NCBI GenBank assembly: GCA_964500205.1
Contig: CAZCNS010000002.1
Location: forward strand, 310,001-374,000
Direction: 5' to 3'
DNA from: UBA10329 sp964500205
GTDB taxonomy: Bacteria; Bacteroidota; Bacteroidia; UBA10329
Length of the DNA: 64,000 bases
This document shows positions 44,388-51,820 of this stretch, piece by piece. Both the position numbers and the translations under genes were made by a program. The notes below the pieces were generated by a model. It was not told the origin of the DNA. It did no database searches and saw only the letters and a program-made list of their open reading frames with translations. Within the stretch, counting starts at the first letter, position 1, and the number at the start of each line of letters is the position of its first letter.

Positions 44388-44782
44388 ATTCAGAAGACAG
44401 AGCAGCACTTGTCCGATACAGGATGGCGAGGGCGAGCGAGGTGCTTGCAGAGGTGCACGTGCATGTGGAGCACAGATTCTGGAACACGGCAGTCAACAGG
44501 CTGTACTATGCCTGCTACTATGCTGTAAGCGCATTGCTTCTTAGCAATGGTATCTCGGCCACAACCCATTCGGGAGTACGGCAAATGTTCGGCCTTCACT
44601 TCATCAAGGAAGAGTTGATACCTAAAGACCTTGGAAAATTCTACTCAGACATCTTTGATATGAGGCAGACCGGGGATTACGAGGACTATCTTGATTTCAC
44701 CGAAGAGGATGTCCTTGACCTTCAGGAACCTGCGCAAAGGCTCATTGAAACAATCAGTGTGATACTCCGACAGGAGACCTGA
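44384..44782 (+). CDS. HEPN-domain toxin
   Basis: This 132-residue helical protein of the HEPN superfamily has the N-terminal NRLYYACYYAVSALL helix typical of HEPN partners of MNT proteins. The canonical RNase motif R-x4-6-H is not seen; in its usual place is R94-QTGDYEDY, as in the branch where the helix ends in RxxxDY. It may therefore be an RNase of a variant type or inactive. It is the second gene of the inserted pair; the right-hand 43-bp repeat begins 28 bases downstream. Confidence 0.82.
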   Translation: MNSEDRAALVRYRMARASEVLAEVHVHVEHRFWNTAVNRLYYACYYAVSALLLSNGISATTHSGVRQMFGLHFIKEELIPKDLGKFYSDIFDMRQTGDYEDYLDFTEEDVLDLQEPAQRLIETISVILRQET

Positions 44783-44804
44783 CATCAGTAAATTATTGAA
44801 TCCC

Positions 44805-45284
44805 ATGCGCATAAGAACAGGCTTCGGCTATGACGTACACCAACTTGCCGAGGGTGAGGAGTTCTGGCTGGGAGGCATACTGATTCCTCACACGCACGGA
44901 GCAGTGGGCCACTCCGATGCCGATGTGCTGATACATGTGATCTGCGATGCGCTGCTGGGTGCGGCCGATCTCCGCGACATCGGTTTCCACTTCCCCGACA
45001 CCAGTGCAGACTACAAGGGCATCGACAGCAAGATCCTGCTGCGCGATGTGATGGGACTGATTCGCGAGAAGGGCTACGAGGTGGGCAATATCGACAGTAC
45101 CATCTGCCTGCAAAGGCCCAAGGTCAATCCGCACATCCCGGAAATGAAGCGCGTATTGGCCAAGGTGATGGGCATTCCCGAAGGGGACATAAGCATCAAG
45201 GCCACTACCACTGAGAAACTGGGCTTCGTGGGGCGCGAGGAGGGTGTGTCGGCCTATTGCACGGTTCTGATTCAGACAACCTGA
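44805..45284 (+). CDS. ispF: 2-C-methyl-D-erythritol 2,4-cyclodiphosphate synthase
   Basis: IspF cyclises the MEP-pathway intermediate to 2-C-methyl-D-erythritol 2,4-cyclodiphosphate, feeding isoprenoids such as the carotenoids encoded here. The 159-residue enzyme has GFGYDVHQL with zinc-binding Asp and His, HSDADVLIHVICDALLGAADLRDIG and the C-terminal KATTTEKLGFVGREEG. The gene is intact although its first 49 bases are duplicated at 43984. The cdd ATG follows one base after its stop. Confidence 0.95.
   Translation: MRIRTGFGYDVHQLAEGEEFWLGGILIPHTHGAVGHSDADVLIHVICDALLGAADLRDIGFHFPDTSADYKGIDSKILLRDVMGLIREKGYEVGNIDSTICLQRPKVNPHIPEMKRVLAKVMGIPEGDISIKATTTEKLGFVGREEGVSAYCTVLIQTT
44811..44853 (+). 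repeat. 43-bp direct repeat, right copy (inside ispF)
   Basis: Identical to 43990-44032; codons 3-16 of intact ispF lie within it. The segment between the copies (44033-44810) contains only the MNT-HEPN genes and short flanks. Confidence 0.9.
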
Positions 45285-45285
45285 A

Positions 45286-45771
45286 ATGGAGCCATTCTCG
45301 TTTACCATTTCCGGTATCGCCTATCAACTTAACGAGCTTCCAGCGGCCGACCGTACTCTTTTGGAGGCCGCCCGTGGCATGACAACCCATGCCTATGCGC
45401 CTTACTCGGGTTTCAGGGTAGGAGCGGCATTGCGACTTGCCAACGGAGAAATAGTGGAAGGCTCCAACCAGGAGAACGGGGCTTACCCCTCTGGCCTCTG
45501 TGCCGAGCGGGTCACCATTTTCGCTGCATCCTCCAAATATCCCGGCATGACCGTAGAGGCCATGGCCATTGCTGTGGACACAGACCGCTTCGAGGTAACC
45601 GAGCCGCTCACCCCATGTGGAGGATGCCGACAAGTGCTGATGGAGTATCGCCACCGACAGCAGTCGCCTATGCGCATCATCTTGGGCAGCGAAGGAGACA
45701 AGGTGTGGATATTCGAGGATGTGACCTCGCTGCTACCATTCGCTTTTGAGGCCGATGGTCTCAAGGGATAA
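45286..45771 (+). CDS. cdd: cytidine deaminase
   Basis: Cdd deaminates cytidine and deoxycytidine for pyrimidine salvage. The 161-residue protein has the substrate region YAPYSGFRVGAAL, the zinc and proton-shuttle site GLCAERVTIF with Cys and Glu, and the second zinc motif TPCGGCRQVL. The length exceeds typical dimeric forms by about 25 residues, mainly through the N-terminus. It lies one base after ispF. Confidence 0.92.
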   Translation: MEPFSFTISGIAYQLNELPAADRTLLEAARGMTTHAYAPYSGFRVGAALRLANGEIVEGSNQENGAYPSGLCAERVTIFAASSKYPGMTVEAMAIAVDTDRFEVTEPLTPCGGCRQVLMEYRHRQQSPMRIILGSEGDKVWIFEDVTSLLPFAFEADGLKG

Positions 45772-45774
45772 CGC

Positions 45775-45842
45775 GAAAATGGAAAATGGAAAATCGTGGG
45801 TGGAACTGAACTTGGCGGTACCATTTTCAATTTTCCATTTTC
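45775..45842. repeat. inverted heptamer arrays between cdd and pdhA
   Basis: Three heptamers of GAAAATG type (45775-45795) are mirrored by three of CATTTTC type (45822-45842). The arms pair at 19 of 20 positions around a 27-28 base loop, so the RNA would form a long AU-rich hairpin. The array starts three bases after the cdd stop. Confidence 0.75.
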
Positions 45843-45909
45843 TGACTCCGTTCTTTTCAGGGAAACACCCATCGCCCTACCCGTTACCTTTGCATCCAAA
45901 CGACCATTC

Positions 45910-46905
45910 ATGGCAGCAAAGAAATTCGGCAAGGAGACCTATCTGAAATGGTACAAGGACATGCTTTTCTGGCGCAAGTTCGAGGAGCAGGCGGGCCACC
46001 TCTACATCCAGCAGAAAATCCGTGGGTTCTGCCACCTCTACATCGGGCAGGAGGCCGTAGTGGCGGGCAGCATCGAGGGCACTGAGAAAGGCGACCGCTT
46101 CATCACGGCCTACCGCGACCATGTGCATCCCATCGCGCTCGGAGTGCCTGCCAAGGAGGTGATGGCAGAGCTTTTCGGCAAGTCCACAGGCTGTGTGAAG
46201 GGCAAGGGCGGATCCATGCACATGTTCAGCAAGGAACACAACTTCTTCGGAGGGCATGGCATCGTGGGTGGGCAGATCCCGCTCGGTGCGGGCATCGCCT
46301 TTGCCGACAAGTACCGTGGCGAAAAGCACGTGACCCTCTGCTACATGGGCGATGGTGCAGTGCGTCAAGGCGCGTTCCACGAAGCGCTGAACATGGCCAT
46401 GACCTGGAAACTGCCCGTCATTTTCATTATCGAGAACAACAACTACGCGATGGGCACCAGTGTGGAGCGCACCAGCAATGTGAGCGACCTCTACAAACTC
46501 GGCCATGCCTACGAAATGCCTTCTGAAGCCGTGAACGGCATGAAGGTGGAGGCAGTGTATGAGGCTGTGAAAAAGGCCGCAGACCGCGCCCGCAAGGGTG
46601 ACGGGCCAACGCTGCTGGAAATGAAGACCTATCGGTATAAAGGGCACAGCATGAGCGATCCCGCCAAGTACCGCACCAAGGAGGAAGTGGAAGAGTATCG
46701 CAATCAGGACCCCATACAGGTGGTGCTCAATCACATCCGCGAGAAGAAATGGGCCACGGATGAAGAGCTCGAGAAGATCAATGCAGACGTGAAAGAAGCG
46801 GTGCAAGAGACCGTCACATTCAGTGAGGAATCACCATTCCCAGAGGGCAAGGAGCTCTATGAGGATGTGTACGCTGAGGAGGGGTATCCTTTCATCATGG
46901 ATTGA
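45910..46905 (+). CDS. pdhA: pyruvate dehydrogenase E1 component, alpha subunit
   Basis: E1 alpha binds thiamine diphosphate and decarboxylates pyruvate with E1 beta, which is not in the window. The 331-residue protein has HLYIGQEAVVAG, the TPP motif GDGAVRQGAFHEALNMA...ENNNYAMG, and the phosphorylation-loop-like YKGHSMSDPAKYRT. ATG 45910 gives MAAKKFGKETYLKWYKDM; the open frame back to 45796 runs through repeat sequence and is rejected. The E2 gene follows after a four-helix-bundle gene. Confidence 0.93.
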   Translation: MAAKKFGKETYLKWYKDMLFWRKFEEQAGHLYIQQKIRGFCHLYIGQEAVVAGSIEGTEKGDRFITAYRDHVHPIALGVPAKEVMAELFGKSTGCVKGKGGSMHMFSKEHNFFGGHGIVGGQIPLGAGIAFADKYRGEKHVTLCYMGDGAVRQGAFHEALNMAMTWKLPVIFIIENNNYAMGTSVERTSNVSDLYKLGHAYEMPSEAVNGMKVEAVYEAVKKAADRARKGDGPTLLEMKTYRYKGHSMSDPAKYRTKEEVEEYRNQDPIQVVLNHIREKKWATDEELEKINADVKEAVQETVTFSEESPFPEGKELYEDVYAEEGYPFIMD

Positions 46906-46945
46906 TAAGTAGTAAGGCGTAAGGCGCAAGTAGTAAGTAAGAAGT
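46904..46945. repeat. heptamer array after pdhA
   Basis: Six consecutive heptamers (AGTAAGG, CGTAAGG, AGTAAGT and variants) start within the pdhA stop codon and end 14 bases before the four-helix-bundle ATG. The first one or two units may be chance. The motif is roughly the reverse complement of the array at 47354-47402. Confidence 0.7.
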
Positions 46946-46959
46946 CAAATCGTACTAGC

Positions 46960-47313
46960 ATGGCGATTCAGAGGTTTGAGGACATCATTGCATCGCAGAA
47001 AGCACAGGAATTGGCTGTTGCTGTGTATAGTGCATTCAGCCAGTCAAGGGATTTCGGATTCAAAGACCAGATCTGCCGTGCTGCTGTGTCCGTGTCCAAC
47101 AACATAGCCGAAGGCTTCGACCGGGGTTCTGATGCTGACTTCTCGCGGTTTCTTTATATCTCCATATCCTCATGCAGCGAAGTACGCTCAATGCTGCATC
47201 TCGCCAAACGACTACAGTATCTTTCCGAGGAAGAAAAAATCATACTGCTAGCACAATCGGAAGAGATCTCCCGAATCATCCGAGGTCTCATCAAGTCCAT
47301 CAATAAACCATAA
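46960..47313 (+). CDS. four-helix-bundle (S23/IVP-family) protein
   Basis: This 117-residue protein has the S23/IVP family pattern: FEDIIASQKAQELAVAVYSAF, then CRAAVSVSNNIAEGFDRGSD near residue 46 and SSCSEVRSML near residue 75. The family was first described inside 23S rRNA intervening sequences; members are common as free-standing genes in Bacteroidota and share a fold with the Avd protein of diversity-generating retroelements. Function is not established. No rRNA or reverse transcriptase is present. It interrupts the pdhA-E2 pair and is flanked by heptamer arrays in opposite orientations. Confidence 0.88.
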   Translation: MAIQRFEDIIASQKAQELAVAVYSAFSQSRDFGFKDQICRAAVSVSNNIAEGFDRGSDADFSRFLYISISSCSEVRSMLHLAKRLQYLSEEEKIILLAQSEEISRIIRGLIKSINKP

Positions 47314-47353
47314 CCATATAATCACGCACCCCAAATCAAGCCAGGCCTATCTT

Positions 47354-47402
47354 CCGTACCCCTTTAGACTTTCGACTTATTCCTTACCCCTTAACACTTT
47401 TA
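47354..47402. repeat. heptamer array directly before the E2 gene
   Basis: Seven heptamers (CCTTTAG, ACTTTCG, ACTTATT, CCTTACC, CCTTAAC, ACTTTTA and a first weaker unit) end four bases before the E2 ATG. The reverse complement resembles the array at 46904-46945 (TAAGGGGTAAGG against TAAGGCGTAAGG). Confidence 0.7.
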
Positions 47403-47406
47403 CACC

Positions 47407-48693
47407 ATGGCTGAGATTGTAAGAATGCCCAAACTGAGCGACACCATGACCGAGGGCGTGGTGGCCGAATGGCACAAGAAGGTGGGCGACACCGTGTCAA
47501 GTGGTGAAGTACTGGCCGAGATCGAGTCCGACAAGGCCACCATGGAATTTGAATCCTTTCAGGACGGAGTGCTCCTGCACATCGGGGTCGAAAAAGGCAA
47601 GGCCGCACCCGTGGACAGTATTCTGGCTATTCTGGGCGAGAAGGGCGAGGACATATCCGAGTTGCTGAAAGCTGAAAGTGGAAAGCTGAAAGCTGAAACC
47701 GGAAAGGCGAAAGCTGAAAAGGAGACGGTCGCAGAGCAACAGCCCGCACCGTCCCAAGCAGAGGATAAGCCGGCACCAATCGGCAATCGGCAATCCCCTG
47801 CACCCTCGTCCCCCGCCCCTCGTCCCTCGTCCCAACCCTCCACGGACGGCCGCATAAAGGCTTCGCCACTTGCCAAGAAACTGGCCGAGGACAAGGGCAT
47901 CGACATCTCTCGCATCGCGGGTTCGGGTGATGGTGGGCGTGTCATCAAGCGCGATGTGGAAGGCCACACCACAGGCGGATTTGTGCAGGGCAGCGCAGTG
48001 GAACGCTTCACGGATGAACCCGTGTCGCAGATGCGCAAGACCATCGCCAAACGGCTTTCTGAGAGTAAGTTCACCGCACCGCATTTCTACCTCACCATGC
48101 GCATAGACATGGACGAGATGATGAAGGCACGGGAGTCCATCAATGATGTGGCCCCCGTGAAGGTGTCGTTCAACGACCTCATCATCAAGGCATGCGCGGT
48201 GGCGTTGAAGAAACATCCGAAAGTGAACGCCTCGTGGCAGGGCGACACCATCCGCTACAATGAGCATGTGCACATAGGTGTGGCCGTGGCCGTGCCTGAC
48301 GGGCTGTTGGTACCTGTGGTGCGCTTTGCCGACACCAAACGCCTGAGCGAGATCTCATCGGAGGTGAAAGACTTCGTGCTACGTGCCAACGACAAGAAGC
48401 TACAGCCCAAGGACTGGGAGGGCAACACCTTCACGGTGAGCAACCTCGGCATGTTCGGCATTGAGGAATTCACGGCCATCATCAACACGCCCGACAGTTG
48501 CATCATGGCCATCGGTGGCATTGACGAAGTGCCCGTGGTGCGGGGTGGGCAGATCGTTCCGGGCCATGTGATGCGCGTGACCCTGAGCTGCGACCACCGC
48601 ACGGTGGACGGGGCATCAGGAGCGAAATTCCTCCAGACCTTCAAGCAGTTGATGGAGAATCCCGTGCTGCTGCTGGGGTCGTACTCGATATGA
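47407..48693 (+). CDS. dihydrolipoamide acetyltransferase (E2) of pyruvate dehydrogenase
   Basis: E2 carries acetyl groups from E1 to CoA and forms the complex core. The 428-residue protein has an N-terminal lipoyl domain with Lys43 in ESDKATME, a low-complexity linker (about 85-148), a peripheral subunit-binding domain (ASPLAKKLAEDKGID...GGRVIKRDVE, about 150-186) and the catalytic domain with HRTVDG near the C-terminus. Only one lipoyl domain is present. The linker is encoded by three different 7-bp repeat arrays, an unusual origin for a linker. Confidence 0.92.
   Translation: MAEIVRMPKLSDTMTEGVVAEWHKKVGDTVSSGEVLAEIESDKATMEFESFQDGVLLHIGVEKGKAAPVDSILAILGEKGEDISELLKAESGKLKAETGKAKAEKETVAEQQPAPSQAEDKPAPIGNRQSPAPSSPAPRPSSQPSTDGRIKASPLAKKLAEDKGIDISRIAGSGDGGRVIKRDVEGHTTGGFVQGSAVERFTDEPVSQMRKTIAKRLSESKFTAPHFYLTMRIDMDEMMKARESINDVAPVKVSFNDLIIKACAVALKKHPKVNASWQGDTIRYNEHVHIGVAVAVPDGLLVPVVRFADTKRLSEISSEVKDFVLRANDKKLQPKDWEGNTFTVSNLGMFGIEEFTAIINTPDSCIMAIGGIDEVPVVRGGQIVPGHVMRVTLSCDHRTVDGASGAKFLQTFKQLMENPVLLLGSYSI
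47664..47719. repeat. GCTGAAA heptamer array inside the E2 gene
   Basis: Eight heptamers in perfect register: five GCTGAAA plus GTGGAAA, CCGGAAA and GGCGAAA. They encode the Lys/Ala/Glu-rich part of the linker after the lipoyl domain. Confidence 0.85.
47771..47840. repeat. two adjoining heptamer arrays inside the E2 gene
   Basis: In a single 7-bp register, AATCGGC-type units (47778-47798) are followed by TCGTCCC-type units (47806-47833), with edge units on both sides. They encode the Pro/Ser/Arg-rich second part of the linker. Confidence 0.8.
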
Positions 48694-48701
48694 CCCCGAT
48701 G

Positions 48702-49580
48702 TCAGTTCTTGAGCTGCTCGAATCCCGACCGCAGATGCAGGTCGCGCTGCGGGAACGGGATCTCGATTCCGTGCTCCTTGAACTTCTCAAAGACCGCATA
48801 ATACACCTTGCTCTTCAGCACGAGCGGCATGTGCGCGTAGTCTTCCGTCCAAACGCGGAGATTGAAGTCGAGACTGCTGTCGCCATAGTTCTCGAAAAGC
48901 AGGTCAGGAGCAGGCACATTCAGTACCCCCTCACAGGTGGTCGCAGCTTCTATCACCAGCTTCCTCACCCGTGCAGGATCCTCGTTGTACGATACTCCGA
49001 TAGGAAAATTCAACCTTACACGCTGCTCGCTGTAGCTCCAATTGACCACCTGATTATCAATAAAATAGGAGTTGGGAACGATAACAGCGATGTTGTCGTT
49101 CGTGATGACAACCGTGGCCCGTGCGGATATTGTCTCCACCCTCCCGGCAAGGTCTCCCACCTCAATGCGATCGCCCACCTTGATAGGCCGCTCAATCAGG
49201 ATGATGATACCGCTGATAAAATGCTTGGCCACATTCTGCAGTCCGAATCCGATACCGATACCCAGCGCACCGAACACCACACCGAGCATGCTGAGATTGA
49301 TTCCGCTTGTTTGAAGCACTACCACCGTTCCGATGGTAAGTATCGAGTACCGGACAATAGTGGCAATGGACTCGGCTGTGCCAGCATCCATCTTGGTGCG
49401 CACAAGCACCCGATTGACCAGCAACCGCTTTATCATAGAAGACACAATCACCAGCGCGATGATTGACAGCAGAGCTGTGACCACCATGCTTATCGTGAAC
49501 TTGCTGTCTCCCAGCCTGAAAACCTCTGTCTGCCAAATCTCAAGCACCTGCTGCGCCACGGTTCTTACCTTGACATCCAT
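48702..49580 (-). CDS. MscS-family small-conductance mechanosensitive channel
   Basis: This inner-membrane channel of 292 residues should release solutes on osmotic downshock. Three hydrophobic segments are followed by the pore-lining helix GVVFGALGIGIGFGLQNVAKHFISGIIIL near residue 125 and the cytoplasmic beta domain (GDRIEVGDLAGRVETISARATVV, VPNSYFI). ATG 49580 is chosen; the open frame extends to 49694 but lacks family features there. It converges with the E2 gene, 8 bases apart. Confidence 0.9.
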   Translation of the reverse strand: MDVKVRTVAQQVLEIWQTEVFRLGDSKFTISMVVTALLSIIALVIVSSMIKRLLVNRVLVRTKMDAGTAESIATIVRYSILTIGTVVVLQTSGINLSMLGVVFGALGIGIGFGLQNVAKHFISGIIILIERPIKVGDRIEVGDLAGRVETISARATVVITNDNIAVIVPNSYFIDNQVVNWSYSEQRVRLNFPIGVSYNEDPARVRKLVIEAATTCEGVLNVPAPDLLFENYGDSSLDFNLRVWTEDYAHMPLVLKSKVYYAVFEKFKEHGIEIPFPQRDLHLRSGFEQLKN

Positions 49581-49672
49581 TTCTTGAAAACCTTTTGTAA
49601 ACACGGTAGAGGCGCAATTTACAACGATGTGCGGCCTGCGCCCGTAAATTTGTACATCAAGCAAACGTAGGC

Positions 49673-50185
49673 ATGACCACCGACCTGAACACATTCACCA
49701 CCTTTCCCGACCACTCCCGCACATGGGTCTATCAGTGCTCACGCGAGCTCACGCCCGATGAGGCGCAGGCCGTTAAGACTATGACCCGTGAATTCGTAGC
49801 AGGATGGAAGGCACATGGTCAGCCATTGCGTGCCACTGCCGATGTGCTGTTCAACCGTTTCCTGATAGTGATGGTGGACGAGGACGCGGCACATGCCAGC
49901 GGATGCAGCATAGACACCTCCGTGGCTTTCGTGAGGTCATTGGAGAACAGGCTCAACGCCAATTTCTTCGACCGGCTTCAACTTGCCTATGTGACACCCG
50001 AAGGTAATGTGAGCACCATCCATGCCGACCGAATCGCACACGCAGTTGAGTTAGGGGAAATGAATGCGGTCACCATTGTTTTCAACAACATGGTGGCATC
50101 GAAAGCTGCACTGATGAGCGAATGGCAGATTCCGCTGTCGCAGAGCTGGGCGGCATCGCGGGCCGACCTCACTGCTAACGCCTGA
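49673..50185 (+). CDS. conserved Bacteroidota protein, often labelled 'ABC transporter ATPase'
   Basis: This 170-residue soluble protein matches a family common in Bacteroidota: RTWVYQCSRELTPDEAQAV near residue 16, FLIVMVDEDAAHASGCSIDTSVAFV near residue 65, and NAVTIVFNNMV near residue 131. No Walker A or ABC signature is present, so the common database name is misleading. The function is unknown. It converges with the response regulator, 10 bases apart. Confidence 0.8.
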   Translation: MTTDLNTFTTFPDHSRTWVYQCSRELTPDEAQAVKTMTREFVAGWKAHGQPLRATADVLFNRFLIVMVDEDAAHASGCSIDTSVAFVRSLENRLNANFFDRLQLAYVTPEGNVSTIHADRIAHAVELGEMNAVTIVFNNMVASKAALMSEWQIPLSQSWAASRADLTANA

Positions 50186-50195
50186 GAGAGACAGT

Positions 50196-50876
50196 TCAGT
50201 CCTCGAACTTGTAGCCTACCCCCTTGACGGTGCGGATGGCCTTGTCCCCGATCTTCTCGCGGAGCTTGCGCACATGCACATCGATGGTACGGTCGCCCAC
50301 CACTACCTGATCGCCCCACACGGTGCTGAGAATGTTCTCGCGGGTGAATACATTTCCCGGTTTCGATGCGAGCAGTGCCAGCAGCTCAAACTCTTTGCGG
50401 GGCAGCGACATCTCATTTCCCTTGACCGTGACCATGTACCTGTCTCGGTCGATGACAATCCCTGAAGAGGTCTCGAACAACTGCACATTGGCCAGCGGGT
50501 TGTTCCTACGCAGCAGCGCGTTGATGCGACTTAGCAGCACCCTCGGCTTGATGGGCTTGCTGATGTAGTCATCGGCACCTGCATCGAAGCCTGCGATCTG
50601 CGAATAGTCTTCGTTGCGGGCGGTGAGGAACGCCACCAGCGTGTTCTTGAGGCTGGGAATGGCGCGAAGCTCCTTGCAGGTCTCAATGCCGTCCATCTCA
50701 GGCATCATCACATCAAGGATGATAAGATCGGGGCGGAAATCGGTGGCAATATCGATGGCCACGCGGCCAGAGCCTGCGGTGCGCACATCAAAGTTCTCCT
50801 TTCGGAGGTTGTACTCCAGGAATTCGAGGATATCCTCCTCGTCATCCACTATGAGTATCTTGGGCTGATCGGCCAT
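50196..50876 (-). CDS. OmpR/PhoB-family response regulator
   Basis: This 226-residue protein has a receiver domain (ILIVDDEEDILEFLEYNL, phosphoacceptor Asp in LIILDVMMPEMDG near residue 55, Thr and Lys in FLTARNED and YISKP) and a C-terminal winged-helix DNA-binding domain (LPRKEFELLALLASKPG, VWGDQVVVGDRTIDVHVRKLREKIG, VKGVGYKFED). The histidine kinase is not adjacent, so the signal is unknown. Confidence 0.92.
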   Translation of the reverse strand: MADQPKILIVDDEEDILEFLEYNLRKENFDVRTAGSGRVAIDIATDFRPDLIILDVMMPEMDGIETCKELRAIPSLKNTLVAFLTARNEDYSQIAGFDAGADDYISKPIKPRVLLSRINALLRRNNPLANVQLFETSSGIVIDRDRYMVTVKGNEMSLPRKEFELLALLASKPGNVFTRENILSTVWGDQVVVGDRTIDVHVRKLREKIGDKAIRTVKGVGYKFED

Positions 50877-50998
50877 GGTTCCCCAGATTGGTGCGTCAAA
50901 GGTCGAGAACTGCCGTCCTTGACGGCTGTTAACTTACTGTTAATTAAGGACACACATGATGTCGAAATGCGTGATTTCCACGCCTCGTACCGAACGTT

Positions 50999-51006
50999 TA
51001 GCTTTG
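50999..51006 (+). promoter_or_regulatory. -7 element before the enoyl-CoA hydratase gene
   Basis: TAGCTTTG matches TAnnTTTG and lies 20 bases before the ATG at 51027. The -33 region is weak. The position also supports the ATG over the longer frame from 50919. Confidence 0.45.
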
Positions 51007-51026
51007 CTCCCTATCATTGCCATGGA

Positions 51027-51809
51027 ATGACACAGAATATCATCAATGAGGGAGAAGTGACCTTCACCACGGATGCGCGAGGCATCTGCACCATCAGCTT
51101 CGGACACCCGATGAGCAACTCGCTGCCGGGACACCTGCTCCGGAAACTTGCAGACACCATCACCGATGCTGGAAATGACCCTTCGGTGAAGGTCATTGTG
51201 CTCCGTAGCGAGGGCGACCGTTCCTTCTGTGCCGGTGCCTCATTTGATGAGCTCATGTCCATCAACGACATGGATACCGGGCGTAAGTTCTTTTCCGGTT
51301 TTGCGGGCGTGATCAATGCGGTGCGCAAAGTGCCGCAGTTCGTGATATGCCGGGTGCAGGGCAAGGCAGTGGGCGGAGGCGTGGGAGTGGCCGCTGCGGC
51401 CGATCACACCTTTGCCACTAAGCATGCGGACATCAAACTGAGCGAGCTGGCAGTGGGCATCGGTCCCTTCGTGGTAGGCCCCGCTGTGGAGCGGAAGGTG
51501 GGAAAGTCCGCCTTCATGCAACTCACCATTGACGCCACTTCTTGGAGGTCTGCGCTATGGGCCGAGCAAAAAGGGCTCTACACCTCATTGCACGATTCGG
51601 CAGACGAGATGGATGCGGCCATTGCCCAACTGACCGAGAAACTGGCTGCAAGTAATCCTCAGGCCATGGCCATGCTCAAGAAGGTGTTCTGGGAGGGCAC
51701 AGACCACTGGGACAATCTCCTGTCCGAGCGGGCTGAGATGAGCGGTGAGCTCGTGCTATCGGATTTCACAAGGAATGCCATCTCCAGATTCAAAGCTGGC
51801 AGCCGCTGA
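51027..51809 (+). CDS. enoyl-CoA hydratase/isomerase-family protein
   Basis: This 260-residue crotonase-fold enzyme has the oxyanion-hole segments SFCAGASFDELM near residue 70 and GKAVGGGVGVAAAADHTFATKHADIKLSELAVGIGPF near residue 115. It may hydrate an unsaturated acyl-CoA or methylglutaconyl-CoA. The presence of HMG-CoA lyase in the window would fit a leucine pathway, but the two genes are 10 kb apart. The chain is typical in length. Confidence 0.82.
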   Translation: MTQNIINEGEVTFTTDARGICTISFGHPMSNSLPGHLLRKLADTITDAGNDPSVKVIVLRSEGDRSFCAGASFDELMSINDMDTGRKFFSGFAGVINAVRKVPQFVICRVQGKAVGGGVGVAAAADHTFATKHADIKLSELAVGIGPFVVGPAVERKVGKSAFMQLTIDATSWRSALWAEQKGLYTSLHDSADEMDAAIAQLTEKLAASNPQAMAMLKKVFWEGTDHWDNLLSERAEMSGELVLSDFTRNAISRFKAGSR

Positions 51810-51820
51810 AAACACCATTG

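Noticed and set aside
44033..44810. insertion sequence carrying the toxin-antitoxin pair
   Set aside because: No transposase gene and no terminal inverted repeats are present; only the 43-bp direct repeats bracket it.
45796..45909. N-terminal extension of pdhA
   Set aside because: The extension would be read through the inverted heptamer arrays, and the E1 alpha family starts at the ATG at 45910.
46960..47313. 23S rRNA intervening sequence
   Set aside because: The encoded protein belongs to that family, but there is no rRNA sequence on either side.
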